A stretch of DNA of 64,000 bases from Tolypeutes matacus (GCA_026826555.1 JAKSZT010017954.1:1933825-1997824), one strand, 5' to 3'; positions 53,001-64,000 are shown, counted from the first letter of the stretch. Made by a program: numbers and translations. The notes: a model not told the origin generated them from the letters alone.

Positions 53001-56000
53001 CACTGCTCCTCCACACGCCCATCGCCCGACACCTCCTAGAACCCAGTGGTCCTCCCTGCTGGGGGTCATTGTCCCTGCCACACCCTCTGCCTACCCCAGC
53101 TACCCAAATCCTCCCCGTGGTCAGTTGGCTCAAAAGGGCCTCCTCCCCCAGGGAAAGGGCCTTCCAGATCACCAGGATCTGGCTCAGGGCCTGGACACGC
53201 CGTGGCAGTGCCAGTGCCTGCTGGGCCCTATACCCTCCTAGGAACAGGCCAGGCTGGGCCGCACTATCCCCACCAAGATGGTCAGGGAGAGGGGGAGCTC
53301 TGGACCCCGGGCCCCTCCAGCCTCCTAAAAGGACAAGGGCCCTCCACACGGCAAATGCGCCCAGCTCAGGGAAAGCAGCGGAGGCAGCCAGCAGGCTGGG
53401 TGGAGCCAGGCAGCTTGTCCCCCAGGCTGGACACCAGGAAGCCCCTGCCCGCACCCTGGCTGTGCTCCTGTCCTCACAAGGTCGTTCCTGGGCTCAAATG
53501 TGGTTCCCTTGGGAACTAAACGGCAGGTGAAGGTAAGGATCAGCAGGCACAGGCATAGAGGGGTGAGAATGGGGCCAAGGGCACTTTTCCCTAAGCTCTC
53601 TCTGGCTGGAACTCTTGGCTCCACTGTCTCCCAGCGCCCTCTCCCCAAGTGTCACCTCAGCAGGCAGCCTCCCTGGCACCCCACCCAGGACAACCACTGC
53701 CCCTGTCACCTCTGTCTCCTCCAGCCTGCTTTGTTTTCCTTCTTAGCACTCCTTACCACCTGAAATTACTCACATGCTTTGATAACTGACTATCCCCCCT
53801 CCCCCACCAGTTCCCCGAGGGCCAGAGCGTCCTCTGCTCCCAGCTCCCTCCCCAGCATCTGGGAGGAACACAGGGCCTATCGGCTGAGGCAACAGGACAC
53901 ACCCTGACCATGGCTGATGGTCCTCTGTCCAGGTCACTGTCATCAGCCCCGAGGGGCCAGCCTGAACACTTATGCCTTTTCAGGGCAGGATCCCTTCCCC
54001 AAACCCAAGGCACAGATGGGCAGGGCAGCCACGTCTCAACCCAGAAGGCTGCAGAGTAGGCAGCCCCTGCTCCGGTGGTCCACCTTCTACGGAAAACTTT
54101 GAAAATCACCCCACACCCACAATATCTAGCAGGCAGAACGGAGGGAAGGCACACCAACCACAAGTGGGCTGCTACATTGCCCTCAATGGCAAGGACTCAG
54201 GGACAGCCCCCCAAACTCCTAACAGCTCAGAGAGCCATGGCTTTTCCACACCCGCCTGAGAGGATGCCCTCTTTATCTGGAAGACGACCCTGGTGCGTGA
54301 GGCCATGCACACAGTCAGACTCTCACTTCCCGATTTTCAAACACCCCCTTTTTGCCAGCCTGTCTTTCATCTAGTAACCAGAGCTTAGAGTCCCTGCCGG
54401 CTCCCCTTTCCCACTGCCCCCAGTGCTGTCCCCTACTGGCTGGGCCATCTCAGGCAGGCCGCGTCCCGTCCCTGAGCAGCCATGTAACAGGCAGACACAG
54501 GTTCCCCCTCACATGGCAGGGTAGAGGCAGGTGGGCTGGGGAATCTGGCTCCTCCGTGGGGCTCAGCCAGTCATGGCAAAGAGGGGGACACAAGTCCTTC
54601 CACAAAGGGACCACGCATTTGCAAATCTCTGCAAAACTCTATGCCCAGGACCTTATCCCACTGAGGCCGTGGCGTGTTCCTGAATCCATAAACCTGGCCC
54701 TGCTTGAGAAAGGCGCTCTCCTGGCCTGGCTCCTTGGGGCTGTGCTGTGGTCCTCTCCCTGCCTGGCGCCCTGGATGAAGGCCCCACCAAAGGCACAGCC
54801 CACAGAGCTGGGCTTCAGGGGAGGTGGCAGTCTGACCACAGCTCTAGTCTCGTTTTTCCCAGATGGAGACCAAGTTCCCAGATTTTCAGGGTCTGTTTCC
54901 CTCATGAGTAAAATGGAGGTTAAAGGACCCACCTGCCTCCAGGATTGGTCTGAGTGCAGAGGTGATGGGACCTTAAGAACAATCTGAGGGCCCGGCCTGC
55001 AGAGGGCCTGAACCTCACAAGCAAAGGAGGAGCTGGGTGGGGGAACATGGAGGCTCCTCAAAGCACTTCTGAGATCCGGCTAACCCGTGTTGAAGCCTTA
55101 GAGCTTGAACGCTGTCAGGCCCTGCCACAAAGGCTCGCTAAAGCTGGCAGGAATCTGGAAGAACTGCCAGGCCTGCTCGACACCTGCTTTCTCCAGAAAC
55201 ATCCACAGTAAGACCATACGCGCAGTCCACTCTGACCCACCTACAGCGTCTGATGCCACAAGATATCCTACACTGGGCGGCGAGCGACTCTCTCGTCCCC
55301 ACACCTCTCTGGCCCAGCTGCTGAAGCAGGTATAAGAGGCCTGGGGCACGACATCACCTCCTGGTGCTTTCCCGGCCCCTCTCCCTGGTCTTCTACCATC
55401 TCTGGTTCCTTTGTGGGCTCTTTTTCTGCCGCCTCCTTAGTTGAGGTTGTCACCCAGCATACCACACCTGGTCCTTTTCCCACCCCACAGTCTCACCCAC
55501 TCCTGCGGCTTTCATAGCCACGGAGGGCAAATGCCAGCCCAGACTGCCCTTCTGAGCCCACAGCCAAACGTCCCTGCCTCCCGGACAGCTACCTGCAGTG
55601 TCCCCTGCCGACAAGGGGGACACAGCCCTGCCCCTGCTGATGCTCCTGCCACGCAGTCAGGCAGCAGCAAAGTACATTCCCAGGCCACACAGCCTGGGGC
55701 CAGCGCCCGGCTCAGCCAAGAGCAATAGTTGTCTGGCTTTGGGGAAGGTATTTAAATTCTCCTCAAATGTGAAATGGGAATAGTCCTACACCTCACAGAG
55801 CTGTCATAAGGACTAAACAGCTTCACACATAAGCCAAGGCCTCCATTATCCCACCACCGCTGCAGAACTGCCAGGACAGCTGCCCTGGCAGGCCTCCTCC
55901 TAAGCCCCTCCTCTCAACCAATCCAGAGCACCTCCAGAAGGGCTCCGCGGTGGAGTTCTTCAGTCTAAACCTCCCCCTCCACTCCCACGGCCACTGCCCC

Positions 56001-59000
56001 GGTTCAGGCCTTCATTGGCACCCTGAGGTATTAAGTCAGGTCTGCACGGGTCTCCCTGCCCCCCGTCTCATCCCCTCCAATCCACCCTGTGTCAGTGACC
56101 AAGCCTAAACACAAACCCCAATGATGTGCCCGCAACCCGGCAATGATGGAGGCTCGCTACGCTATTCTGTCTACACCTTTGCGTAGATTTAAAATTCTCC
56201 GTAAGTTAAAAAATAACCTTATGATCTCACTGATATAATTAGAATATACAAACTCAGAGTCATAAACTAGAACACAATTTACCAGGGGCTGAGCAAAAGT
56301 AAGGAATGGGCAATTAATGCCTAACCGGTACAGAATTTGTTTGGGGTGGTGGAAAAGTTTCAGTAATGGGTTGTGGTGATGGAAGCACAACATTGTGAAT
56401 ATGACTGATAGCACTGAACTGTATATTTTTAAGTGGTTAAAATGAGAAATTTTAGGTTGTATATGTTACCAGAATAAACATTTTTAAAAACCACAGAACT
56501 ATACAACACATAGGACTAATGTAAGCCATGGACTACAGTTACTAGTATAATTATAATATTGTGTCATCAATTGTAACAAAAGTACCATACTAATACAAAA
56601 TGTTAATAACAGGGAAAACTGTGTGTATGTATGGGGGGAATATATGGGAACTCTGTACTTGTTGCATGATTTTTCTGTAAATTTAACAATTGTTAAAAAA
56701 AAAAAAAAAAAAAAAAACAGCCCTGGAAAAGGGATTTTACAATCAGCTCCAAGATGTCTAGTGCATATGGTTCAAAGAAGACCCAGCTGGATACAAAGCC
56801 ACTTACTGGAGACGTAACCACAGCCAATATAGCTCTGTGAACCCCCAGAGGATGCCTTTAAGTAAATGGCCAAAGCATTTCAGGACTGAAACGTGAGTTA
56901 ACAATAATTCAATGTGGTGCCAAACTTAAAAAGGTGGGGAAAGGTCCACAGCAAGATGCTCACCGTCACCAGGCCCAACCTGCACTGGAGTCACAGGAGG
57001 GGAGGCCCAGATGCACTCACTGGGGCTGGCTAATCACCAGAAAGGGGCACTGCTCCCCAAGGAGCCCCTTCCAGTTTCCAAGAGAACCAGCGGGAGACAA
57101 GGCCTCTGCCCCCCACCCCCCAGACCCCCCACATACTCTCCCCTGCCCCCAATCAAGTCCCGCTGGGCGTGGTTTGCTCCTGAATTGGGCAGGGAGCCTA
57201 CCTGCGAGGGCTTGCTGGACCCTGCTGGGCTTTGGCATCTGCACGGGCACACTGGCGGGGACGCTCCCAGGGCTGCCGGAGGGACCGCTGGGGAGGGAGG
57301 CACTTGGGGAGAAAAGAGAGCACAGCTCAGTGTGAGTCGCTGACTAGGCAGGGACGAGCTAGAGCAAGAAGTACGCTGAGCTGCGAGAAGGCTGGGGCTG
57401 CTGGGCTCCTGCAGGGCTGCCGCTTTGGGAACAAGGTCTGGGGTTTTCCTCTCGTTTAAAACGAGAGATCCTGATGAAGAGTATCTGGACAGAGCAGCCC
57501 AGAAGTCCAAACTGCACTACTCTCAGACCCAAACTAACCCAGAGGAGGTGACACTTAAGTGATGAAGCCCGCCTCTGAGGAGCCTGGCCCACCAGCCCTT
57601 CCTCTGCAGAAACCACGTGGCAAAGGAAAACGCCAAGCAGGGCATGGGGCAGGGCAGGACACAGGCCGCACTACTAGTTTCACTCAGGGATAGGAAAGAA
57701 CACTGCTGGGCCTGTGAATCTCGCCTTCTGTAGGAGAGCAAGAATAAAACTTGAAGATGTCAAAAATGTTTCCTCAGCAATTTAAGGAGACTCTGAAGAC
57801 AATTCGAAAGGAAGAGCTCAAAATATCTGAGGTTCTCTAACTGCATCAAAATGAGGGCTTTGCATAGTGATGGAGAAATCCAGCAGAAGCCATGTAAACA
57901 AGTAATCAAGATCAGCATCACCACCCACACGACAAATCACTACCACGACACCAATGTTGTAGGAGCCTCTGGCAGCCCTGTGCATAACAACGAACCCAAG
58001 ATCTGGTGGAGTCTGAAGACTGGTGCCTAGTGCCAGCTCCCTACTTAATGCCGTACAACCCAGGTACACTGAGTCCCTTTTCTGAACATCAGTTCTGTCA
58101 TCTGTAAGATGAAGATTACCCCAAAAGATTCCCAGGGCTCAAGCTCACGTCCAACACACATATCCACTGTTACCCAGGACTCCATCGAGCAGCCTCCTGC
58201 AGGGCCCTCCCTAAATCCGGAAAACCACAGCAACATTAGAGCAAAGAAACTTCAGAAACTGACCAATCCACCCCCTGAATCTTAGAAGGAAAGAGAAACG
58301 ACAAGGGAACAGAGCTGACCCAAGAGCCTGCAGTGAGGCAGGAGCAATGGGCTGCCTGGAACCCAGGACTTGAGCCATGCCAGCCCAAAAGCTGCAGGAG
58401 CCAGAAGGGACTGGCCGACGGGTAGGGTGGGGAGAGCTGCTTCCAGAGGCAAGGAGAGCAGAGCAGCAAGAACACAGCAGACAAGAGCAAGCCAGGAGGG
58501 GCATTTAGTGCCAGGGTGGAGCACCCCAAGGCAAAACCACCTCACTGAGCCGCCACCCAAATGCTGGTCTGGTCGTAATTGCCACCCCAAGTCTTCAAAA
58601 CACTAAGGAGTCACACCCTCTATTAAAGAAGAGCGTGCATAACATTTTGGAAAGTTTCCACCCAACATGATTAAACCACAAGTTTTGGTGCTTAAAGGGA
58701 TACATTTCAGCTACCAGGAAATGTACTTAGAACTGAGAGCTCAGCCACCAATGAGGCACCTTCTCGACTTATTACCGCCTATTCAGAAAGCCTCCAGGTG
58801 CACGAGGAAATCCGCCAGCCAATGTTTTACCCAGACGGAGCAAGAGGCGATTTAAAACCCAACAGGCAAAGAGAGCAATAATGGGGTCTAAGGGGTATGC
58901 GGTTTTTCTTTTAGGAAGAGTGAAAATGTTCTAAAATTGATTGTGGTGATGAATACACAACTCTGATTATATTGAGAGCCACTGATTGCACACTTCGGAT

Positions 59001-62000
59001 AGATTGTATAGCGCGTGAATAAAACTGGTTTGTTTGGGTTTTTTTTTCCAACCCCATGGGTTCCCCAAATTTGATTTCATTTGCTCAAGGGGCATTTCCT
59101 GTGGTTTCTAGTCCAGTCCACAGTCGGTTCCCAGGCTGCCCCAGCCCCTGCCACGTCCACAGTAACTTTCATCTCGTCTCGGTGACGTTCGCGTGGCTTT
59201 GAGAACTCTACAGCAGCCCCTACGGAGAGCAAGGAGCCAAGTTTTCTCAATTCTCAGCAGTGCCAGCCGGTTAAGAGGAGGGTTAACCAAGGAGGCCACG
59301 CTACAAATTAGGCACGGGCAAACTCTATTCAAACCCCGGATGGGCCCGTGCCACTGAGCACTGCCCTCCCGGCTCCTGAAAAGCCGGAGGAAATGAAGAT
59401 GTACTCCTGCCCCAGGAGGGAGGCCCCGTTTGAGGACGTTTCAACTAGCAGAGCCAGCTGGCCCGGCACCGTCCTGGCTCACCGGCCCGACAGGCGGCGG
59501 CACGCGCATCCCAGTATAGCAGACGAGGTGGCCTGGTCCACCGCCTCCCTTCCTGGAGCCTGCCTGGCCTGCACCAGTCGGGCGCCAATCAGCAGTCTCT
59601 GCCTGCCCTCGGGCTAGGGGAAGGGAGATGCCAGAGAAATACAGAACAGAGGAGAGCGGGAGGCGAGTGGAGGCAGAAAGCCGGTTGGGTCACCTGCCTC
59701 TGCCCCAGAACCCCAGCGCGAGAGCTATTTACAAGTTTGCCTCAAAATCCCTTCTAAGAGCCTCAGCAGCTCCAGCACGTTGGCGGCCATTCCGGGCAAG
59801 CAACCACACACTTTGCTCTAAGAGAGAATTACCCACACACCAAGGGCGGGGGGAGCCTCGCTGAGCCCCAGTGGGGACTGGGATGTCACAGGACACACAC
59901 CCCCAACTTATGTTTCCATCAGAGTCCCCAGAGAGGACCCAGCTAGAAAGAGCTCAGCTCCATGTGCCCCAGGAAGATCCTGACCGCCCCTCCTCTGGCA
60001 TCCTTGCCACGCCTCCAGCCCTCCTCGCCACTCCACCTTTAAGAGGGTGTCAAGAAGCCTCTGGGCGTACAGCCCAGCCCTCTCCTGGGCTCTACCACAT
60101 GCTGGTTGTGCTGCCAACCCCAATGGCTTCAACAGGCCATCTCTCCATGGAAGCACTGCCCACCTAGAGGCCAGGATGATCCCTGAAGTCACCCACACAG
60201 GATACTCAGCAGGGCCCATATGCCCGATGAATGGTGGAATCAAGCAGGCTCCAAAGAGACCCAGCTTGAAAAAGTGCCCAAGGCCAAAGAAGCTGCCAGG
60301 GTGGACTCGGCTATGGTATGAGGCTTCAGCCTTTAGTACAGGGACAGGGAGGGGACAGGGGAGGACAGGGAGGGGGCAGGGGAGCAAGGGGACACCAAAG
60401 TGCTGACTGGCCACTGCCAGCCTGAACCATCAAGATGCTCTCCTGCCTGGAAACAGGGCAGCCACAGGCCACCCTCCCACACAAGCCCCTCTTTCAGAGA
60501 GCAGCCTCTCCACGCTGGCCAACTCCGAACTCTCCAAATGGTCTCCAAGCCCAATGGTCTCAGCAACGATGACCAAGAAGCCCCCAGCCTCAGCTAGCTC
60601 AGTCACAGGCCCACAGCCAACCCAGGAGCATTCACTCACCCACCAGCCAAACCCTCTGGGTTCTCTCACTCTCAAGTGCCACCCGTCTGGATGGGGCCTA
60701 CTATTTCCTCATCTTTCTCCAAGAGGAGAGAGTGCTACTAGACACCCTGGGCTATCCCCCGCTCCCAGGCTCCGTTACCTATTACTGGCTCCTCAACACC
60801 CTGGGCTCCCGACCCTGCCCTGTACTAGACTGTGGGCTGAGAGGTGAGAACTCTCTCATCCATTCTCAGTGCCTGGCCACAGAAGGAGCCAACAGGTAGG
60901 CAGTACTGACACATCTTCATGTATACCAGCACTAGCCACGAGGCACACCAGCATGCCAAGAAGGTGTTAGACTTTGCTCTCCAGAGAGGGCCCCACACTT
61001 GTGAGCGAGTGAAAGCCTTACTGCTTTTAACCCATGTGGCAACCAACAGGACTCGAGTGACCAGAGGTTGAGCAGGTGCCATGTGACCAGACTGGGGTCA
61101 GCTGTGGCACGGCAGCACCCCTGTGGCAAGCACAAATGAGATGGTGTAACGGGGACAACCCCAAGGGCAGGTGCCGCGTCTGCAGGGATTTGGACAAGTC
61201 TTCCCAGCTAAGTGAAAGCAGAGCCAAAACCTGCGGACCAGGCACACAGGGCGGACAGACAACCGGCAGCAGCAGATGAGCAGATACCTGGCTCCGCCAG
61301 AAGTGGAGGGTCCTGGGGGTGGGTGCTGCAGGCCCAGGTAGGAGAGGCTGGAGTGGTAGAGGGGCTGGTTGCCCAGGGTGGGAGGCGCCCCACCCCAGGG
61401 GCTGGTGGTATTCAGCCTGGGTGCAGACCGAGCCCCCGAGAGTGAGGGCTTGTTGTATGGGGCAAAGGACTGGTGGCCCCCAAAGACAACAGTGGTCCTG
61501 TGGGAGGCCTGGGGGACAGGGTAAGCAGGAAGGTTGGTCATGGAGTGGCGGTAGCGGCCTGACACGGGGCCAGTTCCGCCGCCGCTGAGGCACTGGTGGC
61601 AAGAGCAGGCAACTCCTGAGTGGCCCGGCGGGGCAATGACGGTGGTCACCGGGTAGGCGGGCCCTGCTTGGCGCCGCACGCTACGGCAGAAGCTTGAAGT
61701 CTTGTTGGTCTGAGTGTGGGTGGCATAGTTGACAGTGTAGTTGTACCCCAGGGGAGCCAAGTCCACGAGCTGGTTGCCCCTGGCCACCTGCTGCTCCAGG
61801 TAATCGCAGATGCTGGCTTCATAGGCTGTCCAGGAGCCGTCATCACTCAGCCACTCCCAGACGATGCCCCGGCCCGGGGCCGAGTGCTGGGGGAACAGGT
61901 GCCTCCGCACGGCCCGCATGGTGCCTGCATGAGGAGGAGGAGCACACACAACAGTTTGTCTGCTAGCCCCTCAAGAGCAAGGAGCAAAGCTAAATTCCTT

Positions 62001-64000
62001 ATTCTACCACCAGAATAAACAAATGCGGCACGCTGCTATCCCATCTAATGATTGGCACTAGTTGTTCTTTCCAAATCTGGGGGTGAAGGGTAGAGAGCTC
62101 TCCAGAGGGAGAAAGACTGGGCCCAAAGGCACCAGTGGCAGGGCAGGTATCAAGGCTTTGTTAGAAGCTTCACTCAAAGAACAGCTATGGGTCAGACTCA
62201 ATGAGGCTTTTTAAAATAATACTTCAAAAGATGAAGCTTATGTATCCACATTTTAAAAATTAAAAACAAGAATATAAAGAAAATTAAATCACCTATAATC
62301 CAACCACCAAGAGAAAAAGCAAACAATACGTATTATAACACATTTCTCCCCATTGAATCTTCTAGGCACATCTGTTTAGGTAGTTGAAAATCATACTGAA
62401 AACATTTCCTGCTATTTTCACTTATTATGCTACAAGTGTTTCTGTGTCTCTAAAATTCAGTAAAACTCATTATTAATTGTTACATAATTCTCTCTCATAT
62501 GGATGTACTGTTTGCTTTGGCTTCTCCATAGTTGCTTATACTCTCAATAAGTCAAACCTGAAGATCAAGGAGAAAAAAACAAACAGCAATTTGGGCCATG
62601 CTTCTAACAGCACCTACCAAAAGAGGGGCTACTGCACCTACCGTCTAATACAGGGGTTCTTAACCTTTTGTGTTCCACAGACCCCTTTGCCAATCAGGTG
62701 AAAACCACGGACCCCTTACTAAGTCCCTACTATACTGTGTATTATTTAGTAAATATATCACACCTGCACCAACACGTCCCCACAAATAATGTTTTTTGAA
62801 TTTCAATTCAAGCTCACAGACCCTGGTTAAGAATCCCTGTATTAGAAGGTAGGTGCAGTCTCCTCCTTCAGCCCTTGCTGCCTCCCACCCCTTCTATGCA
62901 CAGTAGCCAAGGGCACACTCTAAACCCCTCTGGCCTGAGCTAAAGGCCCTTCCTGGGTCTGGAAAGCCTGCGCCACCTGCCCCTCCCCAGCCTTCCTTCA
63001 GGCCTGTCTTCTGTACCTTCTCAGTGACCTGGCCACCCGAGCTCAAGCTTCAGATCCATCTCTCTCAAGAAAAAAGAATAAGCAGGCTTCCTCCACCCAC
63101 TCCCTGATTTATTTTCCCTCCTTGCATTTACTGCTATTTAACACATTACACAATTCATATATTTCTCGTTTGCTTTCTTTCTCAGTTGCTTCCAGATACC
63201 ATGAAGGCAGGGACTTTTATTGCATCTGACCAAACAGGAGCCATAGTTTTTTTTAAAGACTCAGGTGCTGCTGGCAGGAATTAGGGCGGGGTTTCTCAGC
63301 CCTGCACTACTGACAATTTGGGCCAGAAAATCTTTGTTATGGAGGCTTATCCTGTGCATTGTAGATGTTTAGCAACATTCCCCAGACACTGCCTAGCAGA
63401 TGCCAGTAGCAACCCCAACACACACAATCATGACAATCAAAAATGTCACCAAACCTTGCCAAATTGTGTAAATCTGCCCCCAGTAGGGAACCGCCTAACT
63501 AGGGGAGAGAGCACAACTCTGGGAATAAGGCGCTGGCCCCACTCTCAGTGATACTCATCAAAACACATTACAGATTTAAGAAAACAAAAACAAGCCTACA
63601 CAAATGCACGGGGGCTGAAGGAACCTGCCCTGGGTCCCACAGCTCTGGGGTGGTGCAGCCAGAATTCAGCACCAGGCTGTCTTAAGCTGGGAGCAAAGTC
63701 TTCCTGACAGACGGCCTGCCCACTAGAACCTCGAGTCTCTGCAGGTCGAGCAGAAGGGAAGTCTTCTGAGCTGTGCTCTCAGAGCACCCTCTACTCAAAG
63801 GGGTACGGTTTGCACTGTGGGCTACCTGCTCTCGTTTGCAGCACCTGCCTCCTGATTGAAGCTCTGTGGCTCACTTCTGTAACCCCAACACCTAGCACAG
63901 CACCTGGCCCAAAGCAGGCGCTCAGGTAAGTGCTAAAGGAAGGAAGCGTCTCACCGGTGTCCTGGCGGAACTGGGTCCAGCTGGGGAGGTCGATGATATA
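43839..64000 (-). CDS. DTX2: DTX2, Deltex E3 ubiquitin ligase 2 (5'-partial, 9 coding exons)
   Basis: DTX2 is a RING-type E3 ubiquitin ligase of the Deltex family, linked to Notch signalling and to ubiquitination of ADP-ribosylated targets. Coding exons on the minus strand are 63955-64000 (cut by the window edge), 61288-61924, 57202-57302, 52011-52151, 49350-49423, 48026-48184, 46589-46750, 45286-45375 and 43839-44066. All junctions have AG/GT sites and phases that join in frame into 545 residues plus TGA; the full family protein is about 620 residues. Domain order: end of WWE1, complete WWE2, a Pro/Ser/Gly-rich linker, a C3HC4 RING (CIIC, CSHAFH, CPSC) and the Deltex C-terminal domain with HGYPDPNYL. 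The C-terminus TEDCLEQQ and the UPK3B neighbour favour DTX2 over DTX1 or DTX4. The first exon or exons, the start codon and the promoter lie outside the window. No frameshift or premature stop is seen, so the gene looks functional. Confidence 0.97.
45286..45375 (-). CDS. DTX2: DTX2 exon, Deltex C-terminal domain
   Basis: A 90-base, phase 0-0 exon that encodes [19 protein letters not shown] and [10 protein letters not shown], a highly conserved part of the Deltex C-terminal domain. The acceptor is CCACAG and the donor AAG/GTAAAG. Confidence 0.96.
46589..46750 (-). CDS. DTX2: DTX2 exon with the end of the RING and start of the DTC domain
   Basis: A 162-base, phase 0-0 exon. It starts [18 protein letters not shown], completing the RING with CPSC, and continues into the Deltex C-terminal domain ([20 protein letters not shown]). 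Splice sites are canonical. Confidence 0.97.
48026..48184 (-). CDS. DTX2: DTX2 exon with the first zinc ligands of the RING
   Basis: A 159-base, phase 0-0 exon of 53 codons. It starts DCIICMEKL and carries Cys-x2-Cys, then CSHAFHLLC and an AMYC segment. These supply six of the eight RING zinc ligands; the final CPSC pair is in the next exon. Confidence 0.97.
49350..49423 (-). CDS. DTX2: DTX2 exon just before the RING
   Basis: A 74-base exon (phases 1 to 0) that encodes [19 protein letters not shown] and TPPDE. The acidic Pro-Glu run looks two residues shorter than in human DTX2 as I recall it. The donor is GATGAG/GTAGG. Confidence 0.94.
50400..50530 (+). repeat. MIR fragment in a DTX2 intron
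   Basis: TGGTGTAGCAGAGGCGGAGG, GGGTCCTATTTTGGCTC and CAGCTCCCTCATCTAGGAGG resemble a diverged MIR. Confidence 0.5.
52011..52151 (-). CDS. DTX2: DTX2 linker exon ([14 protein letters not shown] segment)
   Basis: A 141-base exon (phases 1 to 1) that encodes [20 protein letters not shown] followed by a basic KRLRKMSVK tail. Because both phases are 1 and the length is a multiple of three, skipping this exon would keep the frame. It could therefore be a cassette exon. Confidence 0.94.
55715..55850 (+). repeat. MIR fragment in a DTX2 intron
   Basis: TTGTCTGGCTTTGGGGAAGG, CCTCAAATGTGAAATGGGAA and CAGAGCTGTCATAAGGACTA form the 3' half of a MIR. Confidence 0.65.
56190..56720 (+). mobile_element. Xenarthran L1 3' UTR with poly-A tail, in a DTX2 intron
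   Basis: ACAATTTACCAGGGGCTGAG, GTAATGGGTTGTGGTGATGG, TAGGTTGTATATGTTACCAG, TCATCAATTGTAACAAAAGT and TTTTTCTGTAAATTTAACAA precede a 20-base poly-A. It is a 5'-truncated LINE-1 copy antisense to DTX2, without ORF2. Confidence 0.75.
57202..57302 (-). CDS. DTX2: DTX2 linker exon
   Basis: A 101-base exon (phases 2 to 1) that encodes a Ser/Pro/Gly-rich segment ending [12 protein letters not shown]. It matches the low-complexity linker between the WWE and RING parts of DTX2. The acceptor is AAG/TGCC and the donor GCAG/GTAGG. Confidence 0.93.
58890..59040 (+). repeat. Old L1 3' end fragment in a DTX2 intron
   Basis: GAAAATGTTCTAAAATTGAT, TGTGGTGATGAATACACAAC, CACTGATTGCACACTTCGG and GCGTGAATAAAACTGG match an old L1 3' end. 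Confidence 0.8.
60339..60391 (+). repeat. Short G-rich minisatellite
   Basis: Four to five imperfect copies of a GGGGACAGGGAG-like unit. The G-runs could form a G-quadruplex in the plus strand, which is the non-template strand's complement for DTX2. Confidence 0.7.
61288..61924 (-). CDS. DTX2: DTX2 exon encoding WWE domain 2 and linker
   Basis: This is the largest coding exon in view (637 bases, phases 1 to 2). It starts with [11 protein letters not shown] and carries the second WWE domain with the signature [11 protein letters not shown], which by family knowledge binds (poly)ADP-ribose. A Cys-containing CSCHQCLSG stretch and a Pro/Ser/Gly-rich linker follow. The acceptor (CATGCAG) and donor (CAG/GTATC) are canonical. 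Confidence 0.96.
62631..62859 (+). mobile_element. DNA-transposon-like element bounded by 35-bp inverted repeats
   Basis: The left arm 62631-62665 and the right arm 62825-62859 are reverse complements at 33 of 35 positions. The inner CAGGG(G/A)TTCTTAACC is the apparent element terminus. The internal text (TTCCACAGACCCCTTTGCCA, AAACCACGGACCCCTTAC) repeats the element at 11729. The inverted match runs past the usual terminus into flanking sequence. Confidence 0.65.
63285..63495 (-). mobile_element. MER5-type hAT (Charlie) element
   Basis: GGGGTTTCTCAGCCCTGCAC, TGGGCCAGAAAATCTTTGTT, CCTGTGCATTGTAGATGTTT and CAGATGCCAGTAGCA are in the order of antisense MER5A-like elements. The far terminus is decayed. 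Confidence 0.88.
63955..64000 (-). CDS. DTX2: DTX2 exon encoding the end of WWE domain 1 (partial)
   Basis: The visible 46 bases encode [15 protein letters not shown] and end with phase 1 at a GTGAGA donor. This is the end of the first WWE domain of Deltex proteins. The exon continues beyond the right edge. Confidence 0.93.

Larger units (their letters stand above)
49424..57201 (-). other. DTX2: DTX2 introns 49424-52010 and 52152-57201
   Basis: These introns are long and GC-rich. MIR-like pieces occur near 50400-50530 (plus), 51200-51330 (minus), 54890-54960 and 55715-55845 (plus). A LINE 3' end lies at 56190-56720. Long open frames on the plus strand (for example 52409-53530) are proline-rich, lack family similarity and look like GC-driven chance frames. 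Confidence 0.6.
57303..63954 (-). other. DTX2: DTX2 introns 57303-61287 and 61925-63954
   Basis: The larger intron holds a MIR piece (about 58065-58135), an old L1 3' end (58890-59040) and a short GGGGACAGG-type minisatellite (60339-60391). The other intron holds a DNA-transposon-like element with long inverted repeats (62631-62859) and a MER5-type element (63285-63495). No additional exon was recognised between the listed DTX2 exons. Confidence 0.6.

Noticed and set aside
52409..53530. 373-codon plus-strand open frame, the longest in the window outside the gap
   Set aside because: It lies in a DTX2 intron, is rich in Pro, Ser and Gly, overlaps other open frames on both strands, and has no recognisable domain. 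GC-rich DNA with few stops explains it.
64000..64000. Human or other primate origin of the window
   Set aside because: DTX2-UPK3B order would fit, but the abundant DAS-type tRNA SINEs and the absence of Alu elements point to a xenarthran.

Overview
This is a stretch of mammalian nuclear genome, almost certainly from an armadillo (Dasypus) or a close xenarthran relative. The key clue is about twenty copies of tRNA-derived SINEs of the DAS type. They have a tRNA-like head with A and B boxes, a short unique body and a tail such as GGGGGATAAATGAATAAAT, and many have clear target-site duplications. Old mammalian repeats (MIR, L2, L1M, MaLR LTRs, MER5-like DNA elements) fill much of the rest. No bacterial, plasmid or phage features are present.

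Two protein-coding genes lie head to tail on the minus strand. DTX2 (Deltex E3 ubiquitin ligase 2) occupies 43.4-64.0 kb. Nine coding exons are visible, from the end of the first WWE domain to the stop codon; the 5' end lies beyond the right edge. UPK3B (uroplakin 3b, an urothelial membrane protein) occupies 35.3-39.9 kb with six coding exons and a complete 282-residue reading frame. This DTX2-UPK3B order matches other mammals. About 22 kb further along the same strand (12.6-13.2 kb) are two decayed exons of a uroplakin-3b-like gene (UPK3BL type) with several frameshifts. They are the remnant of the tandem paralogue that sits beside UPK3B in other mammals.

Layout: 1-12 kb is GC-rich intergenic DNA with scattered old repeats. 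At 12.6-13.2 kb is the UPK3BL-like pseudogene. From 14 to 34 kb is a repeat-dense interval with long xenarthran LINE-like sequence, SINE stacks, a 400-base assembly gap (25461-25860) flanked by L1 ORF2 pieces, and a full-length processed copy of RPSA at 26.2-27.2 kb whose reading frame is still open. A small CpG-rich patch with a perfect NRF1 core lies at 34.36 kb. UPK3B spans 35.3-39.9 kb. A repeat-filled spacer spans 40.5-43 kb. DTX2 runs from 43.4 kb to the right edge.

I found no new biological system. The points most worth checking are the UPK3BL-like pseudogene, the open RPSA retrocopy, the non-collinear L1 pieces around the gap, the layered SINE insertions, and a 35-bp near-perfect inverted repeat at 62.6-62.9 kb.
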